NCBI RefSeq assembly: GCF_004011505.1
Contig: NZ_SAUN01000001.1
Coordinates: 3,348,001-3,412,000 of the forward strand
Reading direction: 5' to 3'
Length of the DNA stretch: 64,000 nucleotides
From: Nonomuraea polychroma
Lineage (GTDB): Bacteria; Actinomycetota; Actinomycetes; Streptosporangiales; Streptosporangiaceae
Shown: piece after piece, positions 62,953 to 64,000 of the stretch
Position numbering within the stretch: position 1 is the first letter of the stretch
Layout: the number at the start of each line of letters is the position of its first letter
Program-made: the position numbers and the translations under genes
Notes under the pieces: generated by a model
The model's database searches: none
What the model was told of the DNA's origin: nothing
The model's input: the letters and a program-made list of their open reading frames with translations, nothing else

Positions 62953-63080
62953 TGGTCGCTCACCCTCCTCATTCGCTGCGCGGAGTCCCTCCCCCGTCGG
63001 GCCTCTACTCCGCTTCGCGACGCCCCCTGTCCGATTGCTCGCTCCGCTCGCGGGGCGTCGGGTTCGCGCCGTGCTCGGGC

Positions 63081-64000
63081 TCAACGGTTCTGGTTCCAGA
63101 CGACGAGGGGCGGGGGCACCGCGTGCAGGATCTGCTTGACGACCTGCTCGGGGTCGACGCCGTCGGCCAGGGCGTCGAAGGTGAGCATGAGCCGGTGGGC
63201 CATGACGTCCACGGCCACGTCGCGCACGTCGTCGGGCAGCAGGTAGTCACGGCCGCGCAGCAGGGCGAGGGCGCGCCCGGCGGCGACCAGGCCGAGGGTG
63301 GCGCGGGGGCTGACGCCGATCTCGATGGTCTCTGCGAGGTCGGCCAGGCCGTACTCGGCGGGGGCGCGCGTGGACATGACCAGCCGGACGACGTAGTCGG
63401 CGACGAGCTGGTGGACCGAGACCTGCTCGGCCGCCTCCTGCAGGGCCAGCAGCTTGTCGGGGTCGAGGACCCGCTCGGGCACCGGCGGGGTGACGCTCAT
63501 GCGGTGCAGGATCTCCAGCTCCTCGTGAGCGCTGGGATGCGGGACGCGGACCCGGAACAGGAACCGGTCGCGCTGCACCTCCGGCAGCGGGTAGACGCCT
63601 TCGGACTCGATGGGGTTCTGGGTGGCCAGCACGATGAACGGCTTGGGCAGCGGGTGGGTGACGCCGGCGAGGGTGACCTGGCGCTCGGCCATGACTTCCA
63701 GCAGTGCGGACTGGACCTTGGCGGGGGCACGGTTGATCTCGTCGGCCAGCAGGAAGTTGACGAACACGGGGCCGAGCTCGACGTCGAACTTCTCGTTGGA
63801 GGGATGGTAGACGCGGGTGCCGATGATGTCGCTCGGCACGAGGTCGGGGGTGAACTGGATCCGGGCGAACGTGCCGCCCACGACGGTGGCCAGCGTGGAG
63901 GCGGCAAGGGTCTTGGCGACGCCTGGGACTCCTTCGAGCAGGCAGTGCCCGCGCGCCAGCAGGGCCACGATGAGCCTTTCGACCATGTGGTCCTGGCCGA
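63081..64000 (-). CDS. MoxR-family AAA+ ATPase, partial (5' end beyond window)
   Basis: The N-terminus lies outside the window; the last ~305 codons are present. Walker A is LEGVPGVAKTLAAST, Walker B FLLADEINRAPAKVQSALLE, sensor 1 LATQNPIESEGVYPLPEVQR and the arginine-finger region DRFLFRVRVP. The C-terminal lid has IGVSPRATLGLVAAGRALAL. MoxR proteins use ATP to remodel client proteins with DUF58/VWA partners; both follow on the same strand with 128 bp between this gene and DUF58. The spacer is GC-rich and has no gene. Confidence 0.95.
   Translation of the reverse strand, partial: GQDHMVERLIVALLARGHCLLEGVPGVAKTLAASTLATVVGGTFARIQFTPDLVPSDIIGTRVYHPSNEKFDVELGPVFVNFLLADEINRAPAKVQSALLEVMAERQVTLAGVTHPLPKPFIVLATQNPIESEGVYPLPEVQRDRFLFRVRVPHPSAHEELEILHRMSVTPPVPERVLDPDKLLALQEAAEQVSVHQLVADYVVRLVMSTRAPAEYGLADLAETIEIGVSPRATLGLVAAGRALALLRGRDYLLPDDVRDVAVDVMAHRLMLTFDALADGVDPEQVVKQILHAVPPPLVVWNQNR

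Overview
The window is high-GC actinobacterial chromosome, most like the Streptosporangiaceae (Nonomuraea or a close relative). This is an inference. It rests on the strong GC bias, frequent GTG/TTG starts, an RbpA gene, a DUF5999 gene, classical menaquinone genes, an HrdB-type principal sigma factor, and the pgsA2/garA/ftsR/gcvP neighbourhood that also exists in Mycobacterium. No phage, transposase, CRISPR array, tRNA or rRNA was recognised. The stretch is mostly core chromosome with a sugar-utilisation island and several small decayed genes.

Region 1 (1-10.7 kb) holds mixed accessory genes: a DUF2071 fragment, a BNR-repeat protein paired with a MoaD-like protein, an XRE/MmyB regulator, a secreted sialidase-like protein, a flavohemoglobin with a perfect palindrome in front of it, a shattered ECF sigma factor gene, an amidotransferase-fold protein without its nucleophile, a lipase-type hydrolase, a crotonase, a hemerythrin and a methyltransferase. 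Region 2 (10.7-15 kb) has a NarL-type two-component pair with a small membrane protein, then trpF and a GNAT gene.

Region 3 (15.2-25.3 kb) is the conserved block: a CDP-alcohol phosphatidyltransferase, a mannose-1-phosphate guanylyltransferase fused to a degenerate phosphomannomutase, a GarA-like FHA protein, the MerR regulator FtsR, a DUF151 protein, a second MerR regulator, and gcvP behind a tandem glycine riboswitch. The DUF881/sbp/gcvH genes found in this block in mycobacteria are absent. Region 4 (25.4-37.2 kb) has small regulators, the principal sigma factor with a sigma-R-like promoter, menE and menD, a 5'-3' exonuclease overlapped by a PAS/SpoIIE phosphatase, an M24 peptidase and an HD protein.

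Region 5 (37.2-43.7 kb) has a PP2C phosphatase, a protein resembling class I terpene synthases with eroded metal motifs, a Ras-like GTPase of the CvnD type, an Lrp regulator, a GT87-like membrane mannosyltransferase, and an enolase-superfamily sugar-acid dehydratase with its GntR regulator and a fitting operator. Region 6 (43.8-50.4 kb) is one minus-strand operon: ROK repressor, solute-binding lipoprotein, two permeases, a GH4 phospho-glycosidase and a BadF-type sugar kinase. A perfect 21-bp palindrome lies between it and a divergent helR, the RNA-polymerase-associated helicase linked to rifampicin resistance. helR has no standard start codon where its conserved N-terminus begins.

Region 7 (53-64 kb) holds lnt-ppm1-fxsA (lipoprotein N-acylation, polyprenol-phosphomannose synthesis, membrane protein), rbpA, an HxlR regulator remnant, a UMF1 transporter, a glycerophosphodiester phosphodiesterase, a SpoU RNA methyltransferase, an RsmC-like methyltransferase, and a VWA/DUF58/MoxR module running off the right edge. 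Long open frames antisense to many genes are products of the GC bias and are left out.
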